A stretch of DNA of 64,000 nt from Enterobacter sp. R4-368 (GCF_000410515.1 NC_021500.1:3410001-3474000), one strand, 5' to 3'; counted from the first letter of the stretch, positions 1 to 10,882 are shown. Notes: generated by a model from the letters alone, not told the origin. Numbers and translations: made by a program.

Positions 1-121
1 TCCTCTGTAAATACCATTTCGAATAACCTGACTTTCTGGCGACTACATCAATGTTCATTGGTTGGTCGATATGTTCATCAATCCATTCAATAAGTGTCTG
101 AATAATTTGCTGATGGGACAT
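1..121 (-). CDS. soxS: SoxS, superoxide-response AraC-family activator (N-terminal part only)
   Basis: The first 40 codons are visible; the gene runs off the left edge. Read from the ATG at 121 the protein begins MSHQQIIQTLIEWIDEHIDQ and continues with NIDVVARKSGYSKWYLQR, the first helix-turn-helix of an AraC/XylS DNA-binding domain. It matches E. coli SoxS nearly residue for residue as I remember it. In that family SoxS is a small one-domain activator of the superoxide regulon (sodA, zwf, fpr and others), made only when SoxR is oxidised. It is divergent from soxR, with 81 bp between the starts, which is the classical arrangement. Only the truncation by the window limits the call. Confidence 0.95.
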   Translation of the reverse strand, partial: MSHQQIIQTLIEWIDEHIDQPMNIDVVARKSGYSKWYLQR

Positions 122-172
122 ATGGCTTCCTCATTTCCCGATTCGTCGTTTTGTCTGGAAGCGAGTATAATT

Positions 173-190
173 CCTCAAGTTAACTTGAGG
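173..190. promoter_or_regulatory. SoxR operator in the soxS promoter
   Basis: A perfect 18-bp palindrome, CCTCAAGTTAACTTGAGG, lies in the soxS-soxR intergenic region. It has the sequence known for the SoxR site that sits within the over-long spacer of the soxS promoter. It also ends 12 bp before the soxR ATG, so SoxR bound here would repress its own gene. Confidence 0.93.
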
Positions 191-202
191 TAAAGAGGTT
201 TT

Positions 203-661
203 ATGGAAAAGAAAACGCCGCGTATTAAAGCCTTACTCAGCCCCGGTGAAGTGGCGAAGCGCAGCGGGGTTGCCGTCTCTGCGCTGCACTTTTATGAGAG
301 CAAAGGCTTAATCAAAAGTACCCGTAATACCGGCAATCAACGGCGCTATACGCGTGATGTGCTGCGCTATGTGGCGATCATCAAGATTGCCCAGCGCATT
401 GGTATTCCGCTGGCGACCATTGGTGACGCGTTTGGTGTGTTGCCGGAAGGGCATACATTAAGCAAGAAAGAGTGGAAACAGCTGTCGTCACAGTGGCGTG
501 AAGAGCTGGACAGGCGCATCCATACGCTGGTGGCCTTACGTGATGAGCTGGATGGTTGCATCGGCTGTGGCTGTTTGTCGCGCAGCGATTGCCCGCTGCG
601 TAACCCCGGCGACCAACTTGGGCAGCAGGGCACCGGCGCGCGCTTGCTGGAAGACGACTGA
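203..661 (+). CDS. soxR: SoxR, [2Fe-2S] redox-sensing MerR-family regulator
   Basis: 152 residues (E. coli SoxR has 154). The N-terminal MerR winged helix-turn-helix ([20 protein letters not shown], about residues 13-32) is followed by the dimerisation helix. The cysteine cluster C119-x2-C122-x-C124-x5-C130 binds the [2Fe-2S] centre whose oxidation by redox-cycling agents or superoxide turns on soxS. All four cysteines are present, so the sensor should be functional. The start at 203 follows AAAGAGG with normal spacing. The gene is divergent from soxS and shares its operator. In the family the only firm target in enterics is soxS. Confidence 0.97.
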   Translation: MEKKTPRIKALLSPGEVAKRSGVAVSALHFYESKGLIKSTRNTGNQRRYTRDVLRYVAIIKIAQRIGIPLATIGDAFGVLPEGHTLSKKEWKQLSSQWREELDRRIHTLVALRDELDGCIGCGCLSRSDCPLRNPGDQLGQQGTGARLLEDD

Positions 662-674
662 AACGTACAAAAAA

Positions 675-706
675 CTAAAGCGCCCGTTGGGGCGCTTTAG
701 TCGTTT
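675..706 (+). terminator. Rho-independent terminator after soxR
   Basis: Inverted repeat CTAAAGCGCCC-gttg-GGGCGCTTTAG (675-700) starts 14 bp after the soxR stop and is followed by TCGTTTT. Confidence 0.85.
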
Positions 707-927
707 TCCGGTCTTTGTCTTTCTCTCTATCCCGCTCAGTTACGGGAGGGTTTCCCCCGACACCAGCACCCCTCAGTATGTTGGAGGTTCCGGGTTGTGC
801 TGACACTTTTAGTGTAGGCCACAGCGGCATAATTGCTACTTTTTTGAGCAATTATTTTTGTCTTTTTTTCACCGCTGCAAGTGCGGGTTTTCTATAGTTA
901 ATGTGTATGAATTCTCTGGAGAAAAAT

Positions 928-1596
928 ATGCTTACGGTGCATCACCTTAATCAGTCTCGCTCCCAGCGCGTGCTCTGGGCTTTGGAAGAATTGGGCGTGC
1001 CGTATCAAATTGTCCGCTACCAGCGAGAAAAAACAATGCTGGCACCGGCATCCCTGAAAAAAGTGCACCCGCTCGGCAAGTCACCGGTGGTGGAGGATGA
1101 AGGGCTGATCCTCGCCGAATCCGGGGCGATCCTCGAATATTTGCAGGAAACTTACGACCCTGAGCAACGCTTTAAACCGCAGGAGACAAAACAGAAGCTG
1201 GATTACCGTTTCTGGCTGCACTACGCCGAAGGTTCGCTAATGCCAGTGCTATTAATGAAACTGGTGATGAACAGCCTGGGTAAACCCCCGGTGCCGTTCG
1301 GGATACGCAGTGTGGGCAAACTCCTCGCTAAGGGTGTCGATAAAGCGTTCCTGAAACAGCAAATTGAAAACCATGCGCGCTTTATTGAAGGCGAACTGGC
1401 GCAGAAAAGCTGGTTTGCAGGAGATCAGCTGAGCATGGCCGATATTCAGATGAGTTTCCCGGTGTTTGCGCTGCTGGCTCGCGGCGGCGTGGAGGATTTG
1501 CCCAACTTACGTGCGTGGCAAAAACGGGTCGAGATGCGTCCGGCATGGCAGCGCGCCATTGTGCAGGGTGGGCCATTTGATCTGCCTGGCAGCTAA
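928..1596 (+). CDS. Glutathione S-transferase family protein
   Basis: 222 residues from the ATG at 928, chosen over an upstream in-frame ATG at 901 because CTGGAGA sits 6 bp before it and the protein then begins directly with the thioredoxin-fold strand (MLTVHHLNQSRSQRVLWALE). The N-terminal GST fold (about 1-80) has the SRSQR segment where the catalytic Ser/Tyr lies, the cis-proline region around PLGKSPVVEDEG and the ESGAILEYL glutathione-contact motif. The C-terminal helical domain follows (WFAGDQLSMADIQMSFP). Such enzymes conjugate or reduce electrophiles with glutathione in the cytosol. E. coli K-12 lacks a gene here; related enterics carry one beside soxR. The substrate is unknown. Confidence 0.87.
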   Translation: MLTVHHLNQSRSQRVLWALEELGVPYQIVRYQREKTMLAPASLKKVHPLGKSPVVEDEGLILAESGAILEYLQETYDPEQRFKPQETKQKLDYRFWLHYAEGSLMPVLLMKLVMNSLGKPPVPFGIRSVGKLLAKGVDKAFLKQQIENHARFIEGELAQKSWFAGDQLSMADIQMSFPVFALLARGGVEDLPNLRAWQKRVEMRPAWQRAIVQGGPFDLPGS

Positions 1597-1630
1597 AAAT
1601 GATCGGCAAATGTTGCAAAGTTGCGCACCG

Positions 1631-1787
1631 ACGATAACGTTTGCGCATCTGACGCCCACTTCTTCGCCGCTTCGCGCGAAATTTAGCGAAAAGCGGCAAA
1701 GTTCAGTTGAAAAGCGCCATATAAACGCTGGATAATCGTTTGCCTTTTTTTGACCAACCGTTGTATGCGCGGAGTTAAACGTTTGCT
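1631..1787 (+). promoter_or_regulatory. Three PurR-box-like sites upstream of ghxP
   Basis: Three copies of a CGTTTGC core occur in the 300 bp before ghxP: acgataACGTTTGCGC (1631-1646), gataATCGTTTGCC (1731-1744) and gagttAAACGTTTGCT (1772-1787). The PurR consensus is about ACGCAAACGTTTTCGT. The gene controlled is a purine permease, and E. coli ghxP is reported in the PurR regulon, so purine repression is a reasonable inference. No site matches the consensus fully. Confidence 0.5.
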
Positions 1788-1895
1788 TTTTTGTGACCCT
1801 TTGTCACAACGCAGCCCAGGGAGATGACGTTTAACCGGCAGTGGACTGTCCACCACGCATGCCAACGCACAATAAAATTCTCAGGGGATGTTTCT

Positions 1896-3245
1896 ATGTC
1901 TACGCCTTCTGCGCGTACCGGCGGTTCGCTTGACGCACTGTTTAAAATTTCTGCCCGTGGCAGCACGGTTCGTCAGGAAATCGTTGCCGGTTTAACCACC
2001 TTCCTGGCGATGGTCTATTCGGTCATCGTCGTACCTGGCATGCTGGGTAAAGCCGGTTTCCCACCGGCGGCTGTGTTTGTCGCCACCTGCCTGGTAGCCG
2101 GTGTCGGCTCCATCGTGATGGGCCTGTGGGCGAATCTGCCACTGGCTATCGGTTGCGCTATCTCTCTGACCGCCTTTACCGCGTTCAGCCTGGTGCTGGG
2201 CCAGCATATCAGCGTACCGGTCGCCCTTGGCGCGGTGTTCCTGATGGGTGTGCTGTTTACCGTTATCTCTGCCACCGGCATCCGTAGCTGGATCCTGCGC
2301 AACCTGCCGCAGGGCGTTGCGCATGGCACCGGTATCGGTATTGGCCTGTTTCTGCTGCTGATCGCCGCCAACGGCGTGGGTTTGGTTATCAAGAACCCGC
2401 TGGACGGCCTGCCGGTGACTCTCGGCCACTTTGCCAGCTTCCCGGTGATCATGTCGCTGATTGGTCTGGCGGTGATTATCGGTCTGGAAAAACTGAAAGT
2501 GCCAGGCGGCATTCTGCTGACCATTATCGGCGTGTCGATTGTGGGTCTGATTTTCGACCCGAACGTACATTTTTCTGGCATTTTCGCCATGCCGTCGCTC
2601 AGCGATGACAAAGGCAACTCGCTGATCGGCAGCCTGGATATCGTCGGCGCGCTGAACCCGGTGGTGCTGCCAAGCGTGCTGGCGCTGGTGATGACAGCGG
2701 TATTTGACGCCACCGGCACTATCCGTGCGGTAGCGGGCCAGGCAAACTTGCTGGGCAAAGACGGCCAGATTATCGATGGCGGCAAAGCGCTGACCACCGA
2801 CTCCCTGAGCAGCGTCTTCTCAGGCCTGGTGGGGGCGGCACCGGCAGCAGTGTATATCGAATCTGCGGCGGGTACGGCGGCAGGCGGTAAAACCGGCCTG
2901 ACGGCGATCACCGTGGGCGTGTTGTTCCTGCTGATCCTGTTCCTCTCTCCGCTCTCTTACCTGGTCCCGGCTTATGCCACGGCACCGGCGCTGATGTACG
3001 TTGGTCTGCTGATGCTGAGTAACGTGGCGAAAATCGATTTTGCCGACTTCGTCGACGCGATGGCGGGTCTGATTACAGCCGTGTTTATCGTGCTGACCTG
3101 CAACATCGTAACCGGCATCATGATCGGTTTTGCTTCGCTGGTAATTGGCCGCGTGGTATCCGGTGAGTGGCGCAAATTGAATATCGGCACCGTGGTGATT
3201 GCCATCGCGCTGGTGGCTTTCTATGCGGGCGGCTGGGCGATCTGA
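1896..3245 (+). CDS. ghxP: GhxP (YjcD), guanine/hypoxanthine permease
   Basis: 449 residues from the ATG at 1896 (preceded by CAGGGGAT), exactly the E. coli length. A longer in-frame start at 1824 has no ribosome binding site. The protein belongs to the AzgA-like branch of the nucleobase-cation symporter 2 family, with about 13 membrane segments. Family signatures include [17 protein letters not shown] near the N terminus and the [13 protein letters not shown] segment, where the conserved Asp lies in the substrate region. It imports guanine and hypoxanthine by proton symport at the inner membrane. The gene is single, closed by a strong terminator, and preceded by PurR-like boxes. Confidence 0.93.
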   Translation: MSTPSARTGGSLDALFKISARGSTVRQEIVAGLTTFLAMVYSVIVVPGMLGKAGFPPAAVFVATCLVAGVGSIVMGLWANLPLAIGCAISLTAFTAFSLVLGQHISVPVALGAVFLMGVLFTVISATGIRSWILRNLPQGVAHGTGIGIGLFLLLIAANGVGLVIKNPLDGLPVTLGHFASFPVIMSLIGLAVIIGLEKLKVPGGILLTIIGVSIVGLIFDPNVHFSGIFAMPSLSDDKGNSLIGSLDIVGALNPVVLPSVLALVMTAVFDATGTIRAVAGQANLLGKDGQIIDGGKALTTDSLSSVFSGLVGAAPAAVYIESAAGTAAGGKTGLTAITVGVLFLLILFLSPLSYLVPAYATAPALMYVGLLMLSNVAKIDFADFVDAMAGLITAVFIVLTCNIVTGIMIGFASLVIGRVVSGEWRKLNIGTVVIAIALVAFYAGGWAI

Positions 3246-3298
3246 CACCGCTTTTCCTCTTCCTGTGGGCAGAGGGCGTTGAGCATAAACCTTTACAC

Positions 3299-3326
3299 AA
3301 TGGGCAACTTCGGTTGCCCATTTTTT
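3299..3326 (+). terminator. Rho-independent terminator after ghxP
   Basis: ATGGGCAAC-ttcg-GTTGCCCAT stem (3300-3321) with a UUCG tetraloop, followed by seven T. Confidence 0.92.
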
Positions 3327-3416
3327 TGCCCACAGCCCGGTTTCTTTGCGTTAAGCTGAAGGCTCTGGCATCAAGGTCTGAGGCCTTTATAACAACACAT
3401 CGCAAACAGGGAACGC

Positions 3417-5063
3417 ATGGAAATATTTTTTACCATTCTCATCATGACCCTTGTCGTCTCGCTTTCTGGCGTCGTGACTCGTGTTCTTCCATTTCAAATC
3501 CCGCTTCCGCTGATGCAGATCGCCATCGGCGCACTGCTGGCCTTTCCTACCTTTGGCCTGCATGTGGAGTTCGACCCGGAACTGTTCCTGGTTTTGTTTA
3601 TTCCGCCGCTGCTCTTCGCCGACGGCTGGAAAACGCCCACGCGCGAGTTTCTCGAGCATGGCCGCGAAATCTTTGGCCTGGCGCTGGCGCTGGTGGTGGT
3701 CACCGTGGTCGGGATCGGTTTCTTAATCTACTGGATGGTGCCGGGCATTCCGCTGGTGCCCGCCTTTGCGCTGGCGGCGGTGCTGTCGCCAACCGATGCC
3801 GTAGCGCTTTCCGGCATTGTCGGGGAAGGGCGCATTCCGAAGAAAATCATGGGTATTTTGCAGGGCGAGGCGCTGATGAACGACGCTTCGGGCCTGGTGT
3901 CGCTGAAATTCGCCGTGGCGGTAGTGATGGGCACCATGGTGTTCACCGTGGGCGGCGCGACGTTCGAATTTTTCAAAGTGGCGATTGGCGGTCTGCTGGC
4001 CGGGTTTGTGGTCAGCTGGTTGTATGGCCGCTCGCTGCGTTTTCTCAGCCGCTGGGGCGGCGATGAACCGGCAACGCAAATCGTGCTGCTGTTTCTGCTG
4101 CCGTTCGCCTCCTATTTGATTGCGGAACACATCGGCTTTTCCGGCATTCTTGCGGCAGTCGCGGCGGGGATGACCATCACCCGTTCCGGCGTGATGCGCA
4201 CCGCGCCGCTGGCTATGCGTCTGCGCGCCAACAGCACCTGGGCGATGCTGGAGTTCGTCTTTAACGGCATGGTGTTCTTGCTGTTAGGCTTGCAGTTGCC
4301 AGGCATTCTGGAGTCTTCGCTGGTGGCGGCAGAAGCCGATCCAAATGTCGAAACCTGGATGTTGTTTACCGATATTGTGCTGATTTACGCCGCGCTGATG
4401 CTGGTACGTTTTGGCTGGCTGTGGACGATGAAGAGATTCAGCCAGCGTTTCCTGGTGAAAAAACCGATGGAGTTCGCCTCGTGGAGCGACCGCGAGCTGC
4501 TGATCGCCACTTTTGCCGGGGTGCGCGGGGCGATAACGCTTGCCGGTGTGCTCTCCATTCCGCTGTTGTTGCCGAGTGGCGATGTATTTCCGGCGCGCTA
4601 TGAACTGGTGTTCCTCGCCGCCGGGGTGATCCTGTTCTCGCTGTTTGTTGGCGTAATCGCGCTGCCTGCATTGTTGCAGCATGTTGAAGTACGCGACCAC
4701 GCGCAGCAGTACAAAGAGGAGCGGATGGCGCGCGCAGCAACGGCAGACGTGGCGATTGTCGCGATTCAGAAGATGGAAGAGCGGCTGGCGGCAGACACCG
4801 AAGAGAACATTGATAACCAGTTACTCACGGAGGTGAGTTCGCGGGTGATCGGAAATCTGCGCCGCCGTGCAGACGGACGCAATAACGTTGAGAGTTCCCT
4901 GCAGGAAGAGAATCTGGAGCGCCGTTTCCGCCTGGCGGCACTGCGCTCAGAGCGCGCCGAGCTTTACCATCTGCGCGCAACCCGGCAGATCAGTAACGAG
5001 ACGCTGCAAAAACTGCTGCACGATCTCGACCTGCTGGAAGCACTGCTGTTAGAGCATAAGTAA
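3417..5063 (+). CDS. yjcE: YjcE, Na+/H+ antiporter (CPA1 family)
   Basis: 548 residues (E. coli YjcE 549). About 12 membrane segments occupy the first 420 residues. They include LSPTDAVALSGIV and EALMNDASGLVSLKF, where the Asp residues typical of CPA1 cation exchange lie, and FAGVRGAITLAGVL with the conserved Arg. A hydrophilic cytoplasmic tail (about 425-548, rich in E, R and A) is predicted helical and is typical of this subgroup. It exchanges Na+ (or K+) for H+ at the inner membrane. The start follows CAGGGAACGC. The gene stands alone between the ghxP terminator and a REP-like palindrome. Confidence 0.92.
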   Translation: MEIFFTILIMTLVVSLSGVVTRVLPFQIPLPLMQIAIGALLAFPTFGLHVEFDPELFLVLFIPPLLFADGWKTPTREFLEHGREIFGLALALVVVTVVGIGFLIYWMVPGIPLVPAFALAAVLSPTDAVALSGIVGEGRIPKKIMGILQGEALMNDASGLVSLKFAVAVVMGTMVFTVGGATFEFFKVAIGGLLAGFVVSWLYGRSLRFLSRWGGDEPATQIVLLFLLPFASYLIAEHIGFSGILAAVAAGMTITRSGVMRTAPLAMRLRANSTWAMLEFVFNGMVFLLLGLQLPGILESSLVAAEADPNVETWMLFTDIVLIYAALMLVRFGWLWTMKRFSQRFLVKKPMEFASWSDRELLIATFAGVRGAITLAGVLSIPLLLPSGDVFPARYELVFLAAGVILFSLFVGVIALPALLQHVEVRDHAQQYKEERMARAATADVAIVAIQKMEERLAADTEENIDNQLLTEVSSRVIGNLRRRADGRNNVESSLQEENLERRFRLAALRSERAELYHLRATRQISNETLQKLLHDLDLLEALLLEHK

Positions 5064-5068
5064 ACCCT

Positions 5069-5101
5069 GCGCCGGGCCGCCGTTTATGCGCTGCCCGGCC
5101 A
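5069..5101. repeat. REP-like palindrome between convergent yjcE and the LysR gene
   Basis: GCCGGGC (5071-5077) and GCCCGGC (5093-5099) form a GC-rich stem-loop in the convergent intergenic space, with no T-run. This resembles the REP/BIME elements scattered in enteric genomes and may protect mRNA 3' ends. Confidence 0.6.
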
Positions 5102-5111
5102 GTTAACCCCG

Positions 5112-6005
5112 CTACTCGCTTTTCTCATCAAGCCAGAACCCTTTACAACATTGCAGCCACGCCTGCGCACTGCGGGAAAGATAAACCCCTTCGCGCCAAA
5201 TCATTCCTAACTCCCAGCGCAGGTCGCTCTGCAGCGGGATCCAGCGCAGCGTGGTTTTATCCAGCCGCTGGCAAACCGGCTCCGGCAGAATGGCAATACC
5301 CACGCCCGCTTGTACCATCGCAGCGAGAAAATCCCACTGACCGCTGCGCACGGCGATACGCGGCTTCACGCCGTGTTGTTGAAACAGCAGCATGAGCTGG
5401 CGGCTTAAGGCGAAATCTTCGTTGTAGATCAGCAGCGGATGCCCGGCGAGTTCTTCCGGCGTCACGACTTCACGCGCAAGCCAACTGCCGGAGCGCGGCA
5501 CCAGCACGCACATTGCATGGCTGAACAGCGGCAGGGTAGCCAGGCCACTCTCTTCTTCGGCCGGCAGTGCCGTCATCGCCACATCCAGTTCACCGTTGCT
5601 CACGGCTTGCTGTACGGTCAGACCGCCAAACTCGGCAATTTTCAGTTCCACGCCGGGGTAGCGCTGGCTGAAGAGGTTGATTGGCCCGGCCATCAGCATG
5701 CCGACCATCGGCGGAATGCCGAGGCGCAAAATCCCTTTGTTCAGGTGATTGATGTCGCCAAGTTCGGTTTCTAACTGGCGAAACTCCGCGAGGATGGCGA
5801 TGCCGCGCTCATACACCACGCGGCCGGTATCGGTGAGTAAAAGTTTGCGCCCGTCACGAATAAGCAGCGTGCAGTTCAGCTCGTCTTCGAGATTTTTCAA
5901 CATCTTACTGATGGTCGGTTGCGTCACAAACAGGCGCTCCGCCGCGCGGGTGAAACTTTGCTGGCGTACCACCTCCACAAAATAGCGCAGCGTTCTGATG
6001 TCCAT
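5112..6005 (-). CDS. LysR-family regulator of the cidAB-like operon
   Basis: 297 residues, a normal LysR length. The winged helix-turn-helix is at about 1-60 (FTRAAERLFVTQPTISKMLK). The effector-binding domain follows, with the LGIPPMVGMLMAG and GVGIAILPEP motifs typical of this family. It is divergent from the cidA/cidB pair with about 100 bp between starts, the usual place for the pathway regulator. In Gram-positive bacteria CidR, also LysR-type, activates cidAB during overflow metabolism. By position this protein is the equivalent candidate. The effector cannot be read from the sequence. Confidence 0.85.
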   Translation of the reverse strand: MDIRTLRYFVEVVRQQSFTRAAERLFVTQPTISKMLKNLEDELNCTLLIRDGRKLLLTDTGRVVYERGIAILAEFRQLETELGDINHLNKGILRLGIPPMVGMLMAGPINLFSQRYPGVELKIAEFGGLTVQQAVSNGELDVAMTALPAEEESGLATLPLFSHAMCVLVPRSGSWLAREVVTPEELAGHPLLIYNEDFALSRQLMLLFQQHGVKPRIAVRSGQWDFLAAMVQAGVGIAILPEPVCQRLDKTTLRWIPLQSDLRWELGMIWREGVYLSRSAQAWLQCCKGFWLDEKSE

Positions 6006-6105
6006 AATTATTCCTTAGAACTATGTATGCGATGAGTTTAATTCATTTCAGTAGCGCATTGGGGCTCTCTATACTGGCCGCCTGCTTATTTGATGGAAAA
6101 TCGTT

Positions 6106-6513
6106 ATGGACGTGGCGTTAAGCCGTGTTACGCCTGCCCTTGTGCGTCGTTTACAGGTTCCGCTTCAGGTATTGCTTTATGCCGGGCTGTTTATCTTTGC
6201 GCAATACCTGGTTCAATGGCTGCATCTGCCGCTTCCTGCCAATCTGGTGGGCATGATACTGCTGCTGGGGTTAATACTTTGTCGGGTGATCCCGCTCAAT
6301 TGGGTGCGTGCCGGCGCGCATTGGCTGCTGGCGGAAATGTTGCTGTTCTTCGTGCCTGCGGTGGTCGCCGTGGTTAATTACGCGCAACTGTTGATGGTGG
6401 AAGGCTGGCGCATTTTTATGGTGATCGGTTTGAGCACGCTGTTGGTGCTCGGTGCTACCGCCTGGGTGGTGGATAAAGTCTACCGCTTTGAACTCAGCAG
6501 GCTGAAAAAATGA
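6106..6513 (+). CDS. cidA: CidA/LrgA-family holin-like membrane protein
   Basis: 135 residues with four predicted membrane segments, as in the LrgA family. Signatures are LPLPANLVGMILLLGLILCRVI and the LFFVPAVVAVVNY segment of the third helix. The charged N and C termini (RVTPALVRRLQ and FELSRLKK) should be cytoplasmic. In the family, CidA/LrgA proteins oligomerise like phage holins and influence autolysis or carry pyruvate under overflow or microaerobic conditions. The gene overlaps cidB by 4 bp (ATGA), so translation is coupled. Named by family; whether it acts more like cidA or lrgA is undecided. Confidence 0.85.
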   Translation: MDVALSRVTPALVRRLQVPLQVLLYAGLFIFAQYLVQWLHLPLPANLVGMILLLGLILCRVIPLNWVRAGAHWLLAEMLLFFVPAVVAVVNYAQLLMVEGWRIFMVIGLSTLLVLGATAWVVDKVYRFELSRLKK

Positions 6514-7199
6514 GTGATTTCGCTTTAAGCCTGCTGTGCCTGGCGATGACGCTGGTGTGCTATTTCCTCAATAAACGGCTCTACCGCCGTTTTCGTAAAT
6601 TACCGCTGATGCCACTGGTATTCACGCCGCTGCTGTTGGTGTTAATGCTGGTGTTCGGCCATATCTCCTGGCAGGACTACATTGGTGAATCCCACTGGCT
6701 AATGTGGCTGTTGGGGCCCGCGACCATCGCCTTCGCCGTGCCGGTGTATGACAACCTGGCGATTATTCGCCGTCACTGGATGTCGCTATCAGCGGGTGTG
6801 ATCACCGCTTCGGTGGTGGCGGTGACCAGTTCGGTCTGGCTGGCGCGGCTGTTTACGTTGCCGGATGAGATCCAGCGCAGCCTCGCAGTGCGTTCAATCA
6901 CTACGCCTTTTGCGCTGGCGGCCGCCGGGCCGATTGGTGGCCAGCCGGATCTGGTGGCGCTGTTTGTAGTGGTCACTGGCGTATTTGGCATGGCGGTTGG
7001 CGATGTGCTGTTTCTGCGCTTATCAATTCGCGAAGGCGTGGCGAAAGGGGCCGGTTTTGGCGCGGCCTCGCACGGCGCGGGCACCGCACGTTCTTATGAA
7101 CTGGGGCAGCAGGAGGGCGTGGTCGCAAGCCTGGTGATGATGCTTTCTGGCGTATTGATGGTGCTGGCAGCGCCGCTGATCGCCAGCGTGATGTTTTAG
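6510..7199 (+). CDS. cidB: CidB/LrgB-family membrane protein
   Basis: 229 residues, multi-spanning. Matches the LrgB family (FAVPVYDNLAIIRRHW, RSITTPFALAAAGPIGGQPDL, GAASHGAGTARSYELGQQEG); LrgB proteins are typically near 230 residues. It works with the upstream CidA in the inner membrane; the LrgAB/CidAB pair is described as a pyruvate transport and autolysis-control system. The start codon overlaps the cidA stop. The block lies between yjcE and the acetate operon, where E. coli K-12 has nothing comparable, and it sits next to acetate genes that are also part of overflow metabolism. Confidence 0.87.
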   Translation: MSDFALSLLCLAMTLVCYFLNKRLYRRFRKLPLMPLVFTPLLLVLMLVFGHISWQDYIGESHWLMWLLGPATIAFAVPVYDNLAIIRRHWMSLSAGVITASVVAVTSSVWLARLFTLPDEIQRSLAVRSITTPFALAAAGPIGGQPDLVALFVVVTGVFGMAVGDVLFLRLSIREGVAKGAGFGAASHGAGTARSYELGQQEGVVASLVMMLSGVLMVLAAPLIASVMF

Positions 7200-7222
7200 C
7201 TCCCCGCCTGGCAACGGGGAGC
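7199..7222. terminator. Stem-loop between convergent cidB and oxidoreductase genes
   Basis: GCTCCCCG-cctggcaa-CGGGGAGC overlaps the cidB stop. There is no clear T-run on either strand, so it may act as an mRNA 3'-end stabiliser or a weak terminator. Confidence 0.5.
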
Positions 7223-7229
7223 CGGAAGG

Positions 7230-8525
7230 TCAGTGCTTTTTCAGCCTTGCGATCAGTTCGAACTCGTTAAAGTTAACCGGGCGTTGCTGCTGCATGGAAA
7301 TGTTCCCGGCAATGCCGGTCAGAATCGACATCGCACCTGCGCGGTGATCGGCGGCGCGTTTCAGCGGGTCATTGCCCGGCGTGCCAAACAAGTCCGCCAG
7401 CATGGCGTTATCGCCGCCGCCGTGGCCGCCTTCGCCAAGAATAAAATCCGCTTTCCACGGTGCGGCAAACATCGGAAACACGGTGATCTCACAGGATTCA
7501 AGGCTGCCTTCATTGGCGCGTTCGCCGCCAGCGTTAACGTAGGATTTCTCGACGATTTTCATCTCCAGCCGCCCCTGGCTGCCGTTAAATACCACGTTTA
7601 GCCCTTCCCACGGTAGATAAGTATTTAGCGAATAAGTGAGCTGACACTGGTTCTGGTATTTCACCAGCACTGAAAGCGTGTCTTCAATGGTAATGCCGTC
7701 GCTGAACACGCTCTGATCGCGCCAGTAGTTATCTTCATGTTCGGCGTCGAGATAAAGCGCTTTTAACTGCGGATTGTCCGCCATATGCAGCGCGAAAGGA
7801 TCATCGTGAGCGGCGGCATAGCCGTGCGTGCGCGGGTAAAATTGGCTAACGCCGCGTTTTTCGGCGTTCTCTTTGCCATAAAAACGCAGCCCGCCTTCGG
7901 CATACACCCGCTGCGGGTAGCTGTTGAGCCAGAAGTTCATCAGATCAAAATGGTGGGTCGATTTATGCACCAGCAGCCCGCCGCTGTTGCGTTTTTCCCG
8001 GTGCCAGCGACGGAAATAATCGGCGCCGTGTTCGGTGTTCAACAACCATTCGAAATGTACCGAATAAACGTCACCGATGGTGTTGTTCATCAGTAACTCG
8101 CGCACCTTACTGTGGTGCGGCGCATAGCGATAATTAAACGCCACGCGCACGGTTTTGCCGGTCTGCTCAATGGCATCGAGAATACGCAGCGCCCGCTGCT
8201 CGTCGATGGTCATGGGCTTTTCGGTGATCACATCGCAGCCTGCGTGTAACGCCCGCACAATGTAGTCGTCATGGGTTCTGTCCATGGTGGTGACAATAAC
8301 AATGTCTGGCCGGGTTTCGTGGATCATCGCCTCAAACTGCGCCGCTTTCCACGTGGAAACGGGCTGCGCGTCTTCGTTTTGTAACAGCTGGTTGGCGTAA
8401 TCCATGCGCGTCTGGTTGCTGTCGCAAAACGCCACCATGCGGGCATTCTCTTTCCACTGCCCGCCAATGGCAGAAATATACAGCCCGGCGCGCCCACCGG
8501 TTCCCACTAAAGCATATTTTTTCAT
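7230..8525 (-). CDS. Gfo/Idh/MocA-family NAD(P)-dependent oxidoreductase
   Basis: 431 residues from the ATG at 8525 (preceded by AGAGGGTGTG); a longer frame upstream lacks a site and puts sequence ahead of the Rossmann strand. The protein opens with KKYALVGTGGRAGLY, a GxGxxG dinucleotide-binding loop. It continues with CDVITEKPMTIDE, the EKP motif whose Lys is catalytic in this family, and an HKSTHHFDLMNFW segment corresponding to the active-site His region. Family members oxidise or reduce sugars, inositols or related polyols in the cytosol. The length is somewhat above the 330-390 typical, with extra C-terminal sequence. It is monocistronic and next to no sugar transporter, so the substrate is open. 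Confidence 0.85.
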   Translation of the reverse strand: MKKYALVGTGGRAGLYISAIGGQWKENARMVAFCDSNQTRMDYANQLLQNEDAQPVSTWKAAQFEAMIHETRPDIVIVTTMDRTHDDYIVRALHAGCDVITEKPMTIDEQRALRILDAIEQTGKTVRVAFNYRYAPHHSKVRELLMNNTIGDVYSVHFEWLLNTEHGADYFRRWHREKRNSGGLLVHKSTHHFDLMNFWLNSYPQRVYAEGGLRFYGKENAEKRGVSQFYPRTHGYAAAHDDPFALHMADNPQLKALYLDAEHEDNYWRDQSVFSDGITIEDTLSVLVKYQNQCQLTYSLNTYLPWEGLNVVFNGSQGRLEMKIVEKSYVNAGGERANEGSLESCEITVFPMFAAPWKADFILGEGGHGGGDNAMLADLFGTPGNDPLKRAADHRAGAMSILTGIAGNISMQQQRPVNFNEFELIARLKKH

Positions 8526-8647
8526 CACACCCTCTTCAGTCATAAATGAATTAACGTGCTGATGTATTAAAAACATTGTTTCAATAATCTGAGGGTACTG
8601 TAGCGCGCTGGTGGCAGAGGGGTAGCGAAAAGGCGGGAAAGTATGAT

Positions 8648-8669
8648 CCCCGGCCATTACTGACCGGGG
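8648..8669 (-). terminator. Stem-loop after actP
   Basis: CCCCGGTCAgtaaTGGCCGGGG on the minus strand, starting about 8 bp past the actP stop; the downstream T-richness is weak. Probably the 3' end of the acs-yjcH-actP transcript. Confidence 0.5.
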
Positions 8670-8677
8670 TAGAAAGA

Positions 8678-10635
<1,958 letters not shown>

Positions 10636-10797
10636 AGAATTCTCCAGAGGTCTCCCCGTTGTCTTGCGCGCTGCCGGTCAGTTGGCCGCACGCGCCCGCC
10701 CCAGTCACATCGTTATCGTTGCGCCTGGGATATGCGCGTTTGCCGCTTTCCTGCAACACGAAATCCATTAGGAATTGTAGGGTGAGGTGGTTGTTTC

Positions 10798-10870
10798 CTC
10801 TCCTTGGAAGGAGAGCGTTATGGTTGCGTTTGCCGCCGGATAACACGCTTTCGCGCCGCTATCCGGCAGG
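10798..10870. repeat. Inverted repeats (REP-like) between acs and yjcH
   Basis: Two palindromes: CTCTCCTT-gg-AAGGAGAG (10798-10815) and a REP-type pair GCCGGATA (10835-10842)/TATCCGGC (10860-10867). They lie within the acs-yjcH intergenic segment (10636-10882) of an otherwise co-directional operon and probably stabilise the abundant upstream acs message. Confidence 0.65.
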
Positions 10871-10882
10871 GTTTTACGATTA

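Noticed and set aside
715..897. Small frames between soxR and gst
   Set aside because: They start in or near the soxR terminator, lack ribosome sites and resemble nothing known.
3167..4066. A 299-residue frame from the end of ghxP into yjcE
   Set aside because: It overlaps two well-supported genes and a terminator, and has low-complexity Arg/Gly-rich composition.
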